Below are positions 9,227-17,358 of a stretch of 64,000 nt of DNA, piece after piece (the stretch's first letter is position 1; each line of letters opens with the position of its first letter). Source of the DNA: Paraburkholderia sp. FT54 (GTDB lineage Bacteria > Pseudomonadota > Gammaproteobacteria > Burkholderiales > Burkholderiaceae). The stretch is taken from positions 1-64,000 of the forward strand of contig NZ_CP134198.1 in the NCBI RefSeq assembly GCF_031585635.1, read 5' to 3'. The notes under the pieces are model-generated. The model did no database searches. It saw nothing but the letters and a program-made list of their open reading frames with translations, and was not told the DNA's origin. The translations under genes were made by a program, and so were the position numbers.

Positions 9227-9753
9227 GGAGTGGACCTCAAGTGTCGTTCGCCCGTGGCGGACGGGAGCTGGTTGAAGTAGTGTTCGACGCGCGACAGCGC
9301 ATACAGCGCCGCTGCCGAACGAACGTCATTTCGGTCGCCGGAGAACTGCCGCGTTTCGGAAAACGTAACGATGTCCAGGTCCCGGGTGCGGAAAGACCAC
9401 GCATAGCACTGTGTGCCGGGGGGCGGCCCGCCGTCGGGCCCGGAATCGGCGAGACCGGTGTTGGATACGACGACGTCGGCGCAGCAGCCTTCCACACGAA
9501 GCGCGCCTTCAGCCATCTCGCGGGCGACTTCCTCGCTGGTCAAACCGTACTGCTTCATGGTCGATTCCTTCACGCCGAGAAAGCCCACCTTTCCGGAAGG
9601 CGAGTAGCTCACAAAGCCGACATCGAGGCACGCCCCGCTGCCCGGCACGCTCGCCAGATACGACGCGATCTGCCCGGCAGTGCATGATTCGGCAGTTGCC
9701 AGTTTCAAACCCCGCGATGACAGGAAAGACACTACCTGCATGGGGATATTCAT
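9223..9753 (-). CDS. pncC: Nicotinamide-nucleotide amidase (CinA C-terminal family)
   Basis: 176 residues forming the stand-alone CinA C-terminal domain. The catalytic region LATAESCTAGQIAS is near 18-31, followed by the GxxxSYSPSGK-type segment, the YGLTSEEVAREMAEGA helix and SNTGLADSGPDGG. PncC deamidates NMN to NaMN plus ammonia, returning it to NAD synthesis. The start is the ATG at 9753, which has a near-perfect RBS (GGAGGTGTC); the frame runs further upstream without one. It precedes nadE with an ATGA overlap, and the pair covers both ends of the deamidated route to NAD. Confidence 0.9.
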   Translation of the reverse strand: MNIPMQVVSFLSSRGLKLATAESCTAGQIASYLASVPGSGACLDVGFVSYSPSGKVGFLGVKESTMKQYGLTSEEVAREMAEGALRVEGCCADVVVSNTGLADSGPDGGPPPGTQCYAWSFRTRDLDIVTFSETRQFSGDRNDVRSAAALYALSRVEHYFNQLPSATGERHLRSTP

Positions 9754-9973
9754 GACACCTCCGGCCAGGGAGAGAAGACGTTGCGACCTACAAGCGGTTA
9801 GCAATTTGCAGTCCCCCTCCCGGTGAGAAGCTTGCGCGCAGGGAGGATAACGGCGCATGGCAGGGGGCGGAAATCCGCACGCCTTGCGCCGCAGCGTGAC
9901 CCGGTCGTCGGGCTATTGCCGCCGCGGACCCGCTTGCCGATCCGGCAGGCCCACTGCTTACCGTACAAGACCT

Positions 9974-10785
9974 ATGAACATGAGCGATTTGCTTTCCACC
10001 GATAACCTGAGCGAGAGATCACCAGCTTTACAGGTAGGTGAAGTACCAAGCGCGCCGCTGTGGCACGCGCCCGATCTGGCCGTTGGCTGGTCCCGCTGTC
10101 GTGGTTTCCGTCGCTTACATGGATGGACCCCGGCAACTTCACCACGAATCTCCAGACTGCAGCGCGCTACGGTTACGGCTTGCTCGGGTAGTCATTGCCT
10201 TCAGCCTTGTCGCGATGCTGTTCCACGTCTACCCGCTAAGCCCGGATTGGATACGGGCGAAAGGCTCGCTAAATTAAGCCGTCACTATCTCCGCCGTCCG
10301 GTCGGTTCGGCGTGTGGTCATCGGCAAACTGGCCGCGACGGCGACCCACCTCGCCAGAATTTCTCGGCGGCACGAGTGGCTTCAGTCTGCTGCTGCACCT
10401 TCCGATGGGCGCGGGCATGGCGATCACGGCTATCCTCACCTATGCGCTGCTCTCGGTCCGTCCCGCCTTCTCGATCAGGGCTTGGTGCGTCTGCCCGCGA
10501 ATCCCGAATGCAGGGACGTGTTGCACCAGCGATGCGGACAGCGATCGCGCCGGACCCGTCAATGGTTGGCGTCACGCGGTGCCCCAGGACTGCGCCCGCT
10601 CCACCGGCGTTACGACGAACTGGTCGACATATGACAGGCCCGCTGGTCCAACAAGCGCTCCGATGGCAATTCCGAGCGGACTGAACACACGCGCCTCCAG
10701 CTTTTGCGCTACGACCGTTATAAAGTACCGATCGCGATCGGTGTGGCCGCACTGGTGGACCTCGCCTTGGTGCGCACTAGTAGGG
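9974..10785 (+). pseudogene. NRAMP-type metal transporter, decayed, with an inverted middle segment
   Basis: Plus-strand frames give the N-terminal part: VVVSVAYMD near 10098-10125, GNFTTNLQTAARYGYGLL, and FLGGTSGFSLLLHLPMGAGM followed by ILTYALL up to about 10453. The next expected NRAMP segment is not on this strand. Read on the minus strand from about 10695 down to 10470 it is there: SPLGIAIGALVG, GLSYVDQ, VTPTIDGSGAIAV, IAGAT. From about 10692 the plus strand resumes with the following segment, LLRYDRYKVPIAIGVAALVD. Several frameshifts are present as well. NRAMP proteins import Mn2+/Fe2+ by proton symport; this copy is dead. Confidence 0.75.
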
Positions 10786-10990
10786 TCGTCCCGTCGTCCT
10801 GCAACTCCATGACCTTCGCCATGTCGGTTCCCAACGCCTCGCCGACCAACGGCAGGCCTCGGACAATATCTCGTCAAGATCGTCTGAGCGAAGCGCCAGT
10901 TCACCGAACCTTGCCAGCACGGCCTGTTGATGAATGAGAGCGGCTTCGCGATCAACTGTGCTCAGCAGAACTCCGAGGCGTCCATGGATG
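10786..10990 (-). pseudogene. GAF-domain sensor kinase, N-terminal fragment
   Basis: The minus strand reads REAALIHQQAVLARFGELAL, then RSDDLDEILSEACR and, after a one-base shift, LVGEALGTDMAKVMELQDDG followed by TTLLVRT. This is the start of a GAF domain as found at the N-terminus of Burkholderiaceae HWE-type histidine kinases. The fragment stops where the NRAMP remnant begins, so the two decayed genes abut tail to tail. Confidence 0.65.
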
Positions 10991-11107
10991 ACGACATGGG
11001 GCGAATCGTCAACCGGATCAACCCAACGCGCGGACGAGGAACGGTCGATGCTGCATGTCTGCCTGTCCAGTCGGATATTTCAGTCAACCAATTCAAGGGA
11101 GGCTCAC

Positions 11108-11323
11108 ATGGGAACGTCAAATCCGAACGGTGGCGGGATCCGCAAATTCGTCGACGTGCAGAAGGCGCTCAAAGGCGCGTCCTATCCGGCCGACAAGGCC
11201 GATCTTCTGGAGACCGCGAAAAGCAATGGCGCTGACGACGAAATTTTGAGCGCGCTCGAGGATTTACCCGAGCAGCAGTACGGCAATCCGGCCGAGGTCT
11301 CGAAGGCGGTCGGCAATGAATAG
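11108..11323 (+). CDS. DUF2795 protein
   Basis: 71 residues covering one DUF2795 domain: VQKALKGASYPADKADLLE, AKSNGADDEILSALEDLP, then QQYGNPAEVSKAV, the usual family pattern (helical, about 60-90 aa). A short Gly/Asn N-terminal tail is probably flexible. The RBS AGGGAGG precedes the ATG. The family has no known function but recurs in stress-type gene sets like this one. Confidence 0.85.
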   Translation: MGTSNPNGGGIRKFVDVQKALKGASYPADKADLLETAKSNGADDEILSALEDLPEQQYGNPAEVSKAVGNE

Positions 11324-11455
11324 GTATGGCACTTGGCATGCGGTATGTCGCACTGGCACGCAAGTGTTCCCCTTGGGGGCGGTGTTTTCGGACGGTCAGG
11401 TCTTCGAGAGCGCGTGAGGCTCGCGCGGCCAATCACCGCGTGAGCCAGCGCGTCG

Positions 11456-11844
11456 TCAGGCTGTTGCCTGCGCGTTACCGGCTTTCTCCGCAAATTCGGC
11501 AAGCTTGACGTCGGTCGCTTTCGCGTCCTCAAGCGTCGCCTTGAGCAGCGTGACGCCCTCGCAGAATCCAAGCTGCTTGCCAATCGCGCACAGACTGCCA
11601 TACGCCGCTATCGCGTAGTGCTCGACCTTCTGGCTGCAGCTACAAGGCCAGCACCCAGCACTGGGCTTTTTCAATTTCGTCGATCAGTTCATGGCCTTCC
11701 TCGATGAGGCCTTCCATGGCCGCGTTGCGGATAGGACGCGGCACGTGGGAGCTTCGCCGGCGCCTTCGTGAGCTGCTTTTCGGCACTGTGAATGTCCGAC
11801 AGCATATGGACAAAGAGATCATCGGCAGTTTTGCGCTGAACCAT
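11456..11844 (-). pseudogene. Second YciE-like ferritin gene, frameshifted and shortened
   Basis: The N-terminal piece (VQRKTADDLFVHMLSDIHSA, then EKQLTKAPAKLPRA) starts at the ATG at 11844 or slightly upstream. The next conserved helix is missing. A shifted frame then gives AMEGLIEEGHELIDEIEKAQ, and another shift gives SQKVEHYAIAAYGSL followed by the last helix, ATLEDAKATDVKLAEFAEKA. Relative to the intact copy at 4620 it has lost helix 2 and needs at least one frame correction. Confidence 0.75.
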
Positions 11845-12140
11845 GATGGACTCAGTGAGAGGTTGCACGAGACGGTAGTCGAGCAATGGGTATTACACGC
11901 GCCTGGGAACGGCTCGGTGTTGGGACGACGGTTAAATTCACGCAAAATTCGGGAATCGGAATATTGTTGTGGTCGGGATGCGGAGGCTGCCGATGACGCA
12001 GGGCACCCGAGAGCCTGGATTGACGGGCATCTGATCAGTAGCCGGCCACTAACTCCGGGCGCCGCGCATCGAGCGAAGAGAATGCGCCCCTCGACGGGGC
12101 GGGGTCCATATTTTTGCGACCGGCGGTGAAGGAGAGCTTG

Positions 12141-12344
12141 ATGCCAGCAGAAACGATAGAGCAGCGTATCCGGGCCAAGGCGTATGAGCTCTGGCAGGAA
12201 GACGGCAGCATGGAAGGTTGTGCGGACGAGTATTGGAAAAGGGCGAGGAATCTGGTCGAAGCAGAAATTGCTGAAGAGGATCGTCGACGGGGAACAATCC
12301 GCGACGCGGCGGCCAGTGATGAAGCGGACAATTCGCAAGCCTAG
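12141..12344 (+). CDS. DUF2934 protein
   Basis: 67 residues with a clear DUF2934 core: IRAKAYELWQEDGSMEGCAD followed by EYWKRARNLVEAE. It is a small helical domain of unknown function. The RBS AAGGAGAG lies seven bases before the ATG. The C-terminal 20 residues are polar. It stands alone, about 150 bases from the IS30-type element downstream. Confidence 0.85.
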   Translation: MPAETIEQRIRAKAYELWQEDGSMEGCADEYWKRARNLVEAEIAEEDRRRGTIRDAAASDEADNSQA

Positions 12345-12488
12345 CTGGGCAAACAGTGTCGACCTGCAATAAGGCGGCGTCTGCAGTTGCCAATAGGGCC
12401 GGGCACCCGCGCTGCTTTATTGTTCCCCCGCACGGACCCGTATTGAAAAGACGCACGGTCGGAAAGAGGCGCGCGGCACCAATCAAGC

Positions 12489-12512
12489 GGCGGATTCAAC
12501 CGGTGGATGCAA
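12489..12512 (+). repeat. IS30-type element, left terminal inverted repeat
   Basis: 24 bases identical to the reverse complement of 12935-12958. It overlaps the 3' end of the transposase-derived gene. Confidence 0.9.
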
Positions 12513-12897
12513 TAGTTTGCTGGAATCGTTCGGCGGGCGTCTCGTAATTCAGAGTCTTCCTGGGACTTGCCCGGTAGCGATCTGGTCCGCTGTTACGCTT
12601 GATCTCCCGACATATCGTGGAGGGAGCTCGATCCAGTCGCATGGCGATCGACTGGATCGAGTCGTCAGCCACAAGCGCCCGCGATATCTCTTCGCGCTCA
12701 GCCAGCGTCAACGCCAATCTCGATCGATGCCTCTGTGGTGGTTGGATCCCGCCTGTCTCAGCCAGAATCCCTTGTACTGACGAGTGGTTCCGGTCAAAAA
12801 GCTGGGCGATCCTCTGGAGCGATTCTCCCTTCCGCCAACGTTCCCACATCAGCGCTTTCTGCTTCTCGCTGTAATAAATCCGGCGTCGCTGTTTCAT
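12496..12897 (-). CDS. Truncated IS30 transposase (DNA-binding part only)
   Basis: 133 residues from the ATG at 12897. The first 110 carry the two helix-turn-helix units of IS30 transposases (MKQRRRIYYSEKQKALMWER..., SLQRIAQLFDRNHSSV, then LTLAEREEISRAL and SIAMRLDRAPSTICREI). The last 23 (RKTLNYETPAERFQQTI) are the normal transposase C-terminus. The DDE domain between them, about 200 residues in full-length relatives, has been cleanly removed in frame. The protein could still bind the element ends and so repress or compete with an intact transposase; that is inference. Confidence 0.85.
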   Translation of the reverse strand: MKQRRRIYYSEKQKALMWERWRKGESLQRIAQLFDRNHSSVQGILAETGGIQPPQRHRSRLALTLAEREEISRALVADDSIQSIAMRLDRAPSTICREIKRNSGPDRYRASPRKTLNYETPAERFQQTIASTG

Positions 12898-12934
12898 CTG
12901 CAACACTCCCACTGCTGGCGCAGTCTTAAGTGTG

Positions 12935-12958
12935 TTGCATCCACCGGTTGAATCCGCC
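12935..12958 (-). repeat. IS30-type element, right terminal inverted repeat
   Basis: 24 bases identical to the reverse complement of 12489-12512. It lies about 40 bases upstream of the start of the transposase-derived gene. Confidence 0.9.
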
Positions 12959-13340
12959 AGCAGTCGGTAGCCAGTAGACTGTGCCGCTACCGGGACGGAG
13001 CCCGAGCGCGCCGCCCACGCAGCCGCCCATAACCCGCGCGGACTATGGCGACGACGAGTCTTGTCCAGATCGGCGCTTTTGAGCGGCTTCCGGGGGCTGC
13101 GGGCGGGCAATCGCCTCTACGAGGCGAGAGGCTGCCCTCAGTGCTCCCTGCCTGCAGACATAACCTCGCAGTGGTCGACGCCTTGTAATTGGCTGCCCCA
13201 GGTGAAGCACTCCTCAGAATGCGCGCTAGACGATGCATTCGCGCACGTCTTGCGCCGTCTTCCATATCAGGGTGGCCACCCTTGGAATGCGATTTGCTGC
13301 AACAGGAAGCAGAACTTCATGGCCGGCCAAGGAACATCCC
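12959..13340. other. Upstream region of the oxidoreductase gene
   Basis: About 380 bases between the IS30-type element and the YdeP-like gene. It probably contains that gene's promoter. No other gene or repeat was recognised. Confidence 0.45.
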
Positions 13341-15632
13341 ATGGACAAGGAACGAAAGAACGAAGCGTATCCGTACTCCTCCGGCGGTTGGGGATCGCTG
13401 AAGGCGGTCGCGAAAATTCTCTCGCAGGAGAAGGTTGCGCTGAAAGACAGCACGGTGCTGTTACGTCAGAACAAACCGGACGGATTCATGTGCGTCAGTT
13501 GCTCATGGGCGAAGCCGGCTGACCCGCACACCTTCGAATTCTGCGAGAGCGGCGCGAAGGCGACCGCTTGGGACACCACGGCCAAACGGGTCACGCATGA
13601 TTTCTTCGACGTCCATCCGGTCAGCGAGCTTCTGACCTGGCACGACCATGATCTCGAGGAAGCCGGGCGCCTCACCGAGCCGTTGCGCTACGACGTGGCA
13701 ACGGATCGCTACGTGCCGGTAGGCTGGCACCAGGCATTCGTGGAGATCGGCCGCGAACTGAACGGCATGGACCCTGATCGTGTCGTGTTCTACACCTCCG
13801 GTCGCGCGTCGCTCGAAACGTCCTATATGTTGCAGTTGTTCGCGCGAATGTATGGCACGAACAACCTGCCGGACAGTTCGAACATGTGTCACGAAAGCAC
13901 TAGCGTCGGACTGAAAGAGGCGATCGGCGTCGGTGTCGGCACCATCATGTTGGACGACTTCGAAAAGACCGATCTCATGTTCTTCTTCGGGCAAAACGTC
14001 GGCACGAACAGCCCCCGGATGCTGCACCCTCTGCAGGACGCCCGCAAGCGCGGCGTGCCGATCATCACCTTCAATCCTCTGCGCGAGCCCGGTCTGATCA
14101 GCTTCACGAATCCGCAGTCGCCCGTGCAGATGCTCTCGCCGACCGAGACGCAGATCAGCACGCAATATCACCAGGTCAAGACCGGCGGCGACACCGCGGC
14201 GATCCTCGGTCTGTGCAAGGTAGTGATTACCGCGGACGACGCTGCACTCGCCGCCGGCGGCCCGCGCGTACTGGACGATGCGTTCATCCGCGAGCACACG
14301 CGCGGCTTTGAGGACTTCGCGGATTTTGCGCGGCAGGCCGAATGGACGGACATCGAGCGGGTGAGCGGGTTGTCCCGTGCCAACATCGAGCGCGCGGCTG
14401 ATGAATATATCAAGGCGAAGGCTGTCATTATTCACTACGGCATGGGACTCACGCAGCACCGTATGGGTGTGCAGAACGTGCGCATGCTGTGTAATTTCCT
14501 CCTGCTTCTCGGCAATATCGGCAAGCCCGGCGCGGGGCCTTCGCCAGTGCGCGGCCATTCCAATGTGCAAGGACAGCGCACGGTCGGCATCACGGAGAAG
14601 CCAGAACTCGCGCCGCTCGACAAGCTGGCGCAGCAGTTCTCATTCGAGCCGCCGCGCACGAAAGGGATGAACATTGTAGAGGCGTTCGAGGCCATGGTGA
14701 AAGGAGAGGTGAGTGCGGTGCTCAACCTCGGCGGCAATCTCGTGCGCTCGGTGCCGGACCGTTTGCAGACGGAGCCGGCATGGAGCCGCCTGCGCCTCAC
14801 AGTCAATGTCGCGACCAAGCTCAACCGGAGTCATCTTGTGCACGGCGCCGTGTCTTATGTCCTGCCGTGTCTGAGCCGCATCGAGATCCACCGGCAGGCG
14901 AGCGGAGACCAGGCTGTCTCGATGGAAGACAGTACCGGCTGCATGCACGGCTCCCACGGCGTGACTGAAGCGGCTGGCACCGACGTGCGCTCGGAACCGT
15001 TCATCATCGCCGGGATCGCGAAGGCGACGCTCGAGGGGCGTTCGACGGTCGACTGGGACGCATGGCGCGACGACTACAGCCGGGTGCGCGCCGCGATCGC
15101 CGAGACCTATCCGGAGATCTTTCACGATTTCGAGGCGAGGATGTGGACGCCCGGCGGTTTCCCGCGGCCTTTGCCGGCGCGCGAACGCAAATGGCAGACG
15201 AAAAGCGGCAAGGCGGAATTCATGGTGCCCGAATCGCTGGGCGAGGACCCGGACATGGTGGAGCGCGAGCCGGGCGCGTTGCGGCTGATGACGCTGCGCG
15301 CGGACAGCCAGTTCAACACCACCATTTACAACCTCGACGACCGGTTTCGTGGCATCAAGGGATCCCGCATGGTCATCCTGATGAATCGTGCCGACATGGA
15401 ATCGCATTCGCTTCAGGAGGGTGACAAGGTGACGCTGCAAACCATCGCCGACGACGGCATCCAGCGCCGGGTCGAAGGGCTGCGCATCGTACCGTACGAC
15501 ATTCCGCCTGGCTGCATTGCCGGATACTACCCGGAGTGCAATCCGCTGCTGCCGCTTTGGCATTACGCGAAGGAAAGCAAGGTGCCGGGCGCGAAGTCGA
15601 TACCGGTTCGCATTATCGAGCGGCATCCCTAG
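13341..15632 (+). CDS. FdhF/YdeP-family molybdopterin oxidoreductase
   Basis: 763 residues, the full length for this branch of the DMSO-reductase superfamily. Cysteines C51, C54 and C68 (CVSCSW ... FEFCESG) are the family's N-terminal pattern. Later blocks are typical molybdopterin-binding segments: VFYTSGRASLETSY, SSNMCHESTSVG, FFFGQNVGTNSPRM, IIHYGMGLTQH, GPSPVRGHSNVQGQR and a C-terminal RADSQFNTTIYNLDDR domain. There is no signal peptide, so it is cytoplasmic. YdeP relatives are linked to acid resistance in E. coli, but the substrate is unknown. The ATG at 13341 is preceded by AAGGAA. It stands alone, with no fdhD or subunit gene beside it. Confidence 0.9.
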   Translation: MDKERKNEAYPYSSGGWGSLKAVAKILSQEKVALKDSTVLLRQNKPDGFMCVSCSWAKPADPHTFEFCESGAKATAWDTTAKRVTHDFFDVHPVSELLTWHDHDLEEAGRLTEPLRYDVATDRYVPVGWHQAFVEIGRELNGMDPDRVVFYTSGRASLETSYMLQLFARMYGTNNLPDSSNMCHESTSVGLKEAIGVGVGTIMLDDFEKTDLMFFFGQNVGTNSPRMLHPLQDARKRGVPIITFNPLREPGLISFTNPQSPVQMLSPTETQISTQYHQVKTGGDTAAILGLCKVVITADDAALAAGGPRVLDDAFIREHTRGFEDFADFARQAEWTDIERVSGLSRANIERAADEYIKAKAVIIHYGMGLTQHRMGVQNVRMLCNFLLLLGNIGKPGAGPSPVRGHSNVQGQRTVGITEKPELAPLDKLAQQFSFEPPRTKGMNIVEAFEAMVKGEVSAVLNLGGNLVRSVPDRLQTEPAWSRLRLTVNVATKLNRSHLVHGAVSYVLPCLSRIEIHRQASGDQAVSMEDSTGCMHGSHGVTEAAGTDVRSEPFIIAGIAKATLEGRSTVDWDAWRDDYSRVRAAIAETYPEIFHDFEARMWTPGGFPRPLPARERKWQTKSGKAEFMVPESLGEDPDMVEREPGALRLMTLRADSQFNTTIYNLDDRFRGIKGSRMVILMNRADMESHSLQEGDKVTLQTIADDGIQRRVEGLRIVPYDIPPGCIAGYYPECNPLLPLWHYAKESKVPGAKSIPVRIIERHP

Positions 15633-15924
15633 CGTTATTGCATGGACGAAAATCTCGAAGCCGGCAACGCACGCGAGAGTATCGCTTCAGGGAGAACGAC
15701 CGGTGGCGGGACGGCGAGGCGGGCAGGGGCCGGCAGCAGGCGCGCCAGCAGATCGAAAGGGACGGCGGTCAGGCACAGGGCAATCGCGGGGGCACGTCGA
15801 CCGATCGGCGCAGCATCAGTGGACGGCTCGATCGCGCCGGCGGCGCAACTGCACCACGTACCTCACGGCGATGCGGACGCACGCGGGTCGAAGAATATTG
15901 CCAGTAGCGTATGGAGGGCGCAGT

Positions 15925-16215
15925 GGCGAGGACGTCGTGATCATTGGCGGTTTGCCGGCCACATTTCCCGACGCAGTACTGGTCTTCCTTCACACCGGTG
16001 CGTCCGGCCCGCGCTTGCTGGCCCAGATTGTGGAATGGTCGACGCCTTTAACAGTGGGGTGTGCGCAGTGGGGCATGCGCACCGGAATGCCCCGTTCTCG
16101 CCGCGCAGGTGCCGATCGCGCCGCCTGCTCGGTACATGAAGTCTGCCTCGCCTGGCGCGCTTTCGCGGCGGCCGCCGGCTCCGACGAGCATGCGGAACGC
16201 AAACTGCTACAGGTC
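15925..16215 (+). pseudogene. CheB-type methylesterase fragment
   Basis: One frame reads DVVIIGGLPATFPDAVLVFL then HTGASGPRLLAQIVEW, matching the start of a CheB methylesterase domain (usually IGGSAGG...LPADFPAAV-VVLH). The catalytic Ser region appears collapsed: the expected SAGG and about 15 following residues are gone. Weaker matches follow in the same frame (AQWGMRTGM, AGADRAACSV for the APADRHLLV block). Only about one third of the domain remains, with no RBS. Confidence 0.5.
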
Positions 16216-16242
16216 TCCACACTCGATCGCTCACCTACGTAA

Positions 16243-17358
16243 ATGATCGCCGACCTTGGAGCCCACATTCGCGAGACCGGGCGGTGCCGTGGCGGCGCTG
16301 CGCGGGCCGGCTGGACACGGCCGACCCGTACCGCCGCCGGCTCCCTCTGGGCGATGTTGCGCGTGGAGCAGATCGCCGCGCAGCCGCAGCAAAGCGCGTT
16401 GCAGCCGGCAGGCGTCCAGGCGGCGCACATCGCGAAGCTGTGGAATGTTTCGCTGATCGTGTGCGGGATCGTCTTTGCACTCGTGCTGCTGGCGACCCTC
16501 GTCGCGCTGGTGCGCAACACGCGCGGCGCCGCCGCGCATCCGCCGGCGACTCACGCGCCCGACCTGACCTCGCTCACGCATCCCGAACCTCGCACGCAGC
16601 GTATCGTGATCGGCGCAAGCGTGCTGTCGGTCATGGTCCTCGTCGGACTGATCGTCGCCGACGTGCTGACGGATCGGGCGCTGTCGAAGCTACCGCTAGA
16701 CGATCCTGTGCGCATCGATATGGTCGGCGCGCAATGGTGGTGGCAGGCGTCGTATCGCCCGGAGGGCGGACATCCCGGCTTCGTCACCGCGAACGAATTA
16801 CATGTGCCGGTTGGTCGTCCGGTCATCGTGTCGTTGCAAGCGGCCGATGTGATCCACAGCTTCTGGGTGCCCAGCCTGCACGGCAAGAAGGACATGCTGC
16901 CGGGCATCGACACGACGATCGAGTTTCGCGCGGACCGCGCGGGCGCTTATCGCGGGCAATGCGCCGAATATTGCGGCGCGGAACATGCGTTGATGGCGAT
17001 GCGTGTCGTCGCCGAGCCGCCCGAGCGTTACGCGGCCTGGGTCGCGCGACAGGCGCAGCCCGCCGCGCAGAGCACCGACGCCATCGCGCTGCATGGCCGT
17101 GATGTGTTCGAGCGCGCCAGTTGCGCGAATTGCCATACGGTGCGCGGCACGTCCGCGAAGGGCATCCCCGGGCCCGACCTTACGCATCTGATGAGCCGGG
17201 AGACGATCGCCGCCGGCGTGCTCGCCAACACTCCTCCAAACCTTGCCGCGTGGATACGCGATCCGAATGCGCTGAAGCCTGGCACGATGATGCCGGCGGT
17301 GCCGCTTTCGGATGCTGATCGCCTCGCGCTCGTCCGATGGCTTACCACACTGCAATGA
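16243..17358 (+). CDS. coxB: Cytochrome c oxidase subunit II with fused cytochrome c domain
   Basis: Up to 371 residues. Two membrane helices (about 68-92 and 122-145) lead to a cupredoxin domain with AQWWWQASY and the CuA site C240-x3-C244-x3-H248-x2-M251. A cytochrome c domain follows with heme motif CANCH at 294-298 and a distal Met segment (PGTMMP). This makes it a caa3-type subunit II that passes electrons from its heme to CuA and on to subunit I. The N-terminus is doubtful: no signal peptide precedes SALQPAGVQA, and starts at 16243 or 16354 are both possible. Its stop overlaps the next start (ATGA). Confidence 0.9.
   Translation: MIADLGAHIRETGRCRGGAARAGWTRPTRTAAGSLWAMLRVEQIAAQPQQSALQPAGVQAAHIAKLWNVSLIVCGIVFALVLLATLVALVRNTRGAAAHPPATHAPDLTSLTHPEPRTQRIVIGASVLSVMVLVGLIVADVLTDRALSKLPLDDPVRIDMVGAQWWWQASYRPEGGHPGFVTANELHVPVGRPVIVSLQAADVIHSFWVPSLHGKKDMLPGIDTTIEFRADRAGAYRGQCAEYCGAEHALMAMRVVAEPPERYAAWVARQAQPAAQSTDAIALHGRDVFERASCANCHTVRGTSAKGIPGPDLTHLMSRETIAAGVLANTPPNLAAWIRDPNALKPGTMMPAVPLSDADRLALVRWLTTLQ

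Larger units (their letters stand above)
12489..12958. mobile_element. Internally deleted IS30-family element (470 bp)
   Basis: Two perfectly matching 24-base inverted ends (12489-12512 and 12935-12958; both begin GGCGGATTCAACCGGTGG reading inward) enclose one gene. The element is flanked by the direct repeat AGC (12486-12488 and 12959-12961), which fits the short target duplication of IS30 elements. The encoded protein joins the transposase N-terminus directly to its C-terminus, so the catalytic core is missing. It is a MITE-like derivative that could move only if a full-length relative supplied transposase. Confidence 0.85.

Noticed and set aside
15633..15924. Open frames after the YdeP-like gene
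   Set aside because: They are Arg/Gly-rich in all frames with no recognisable domain.
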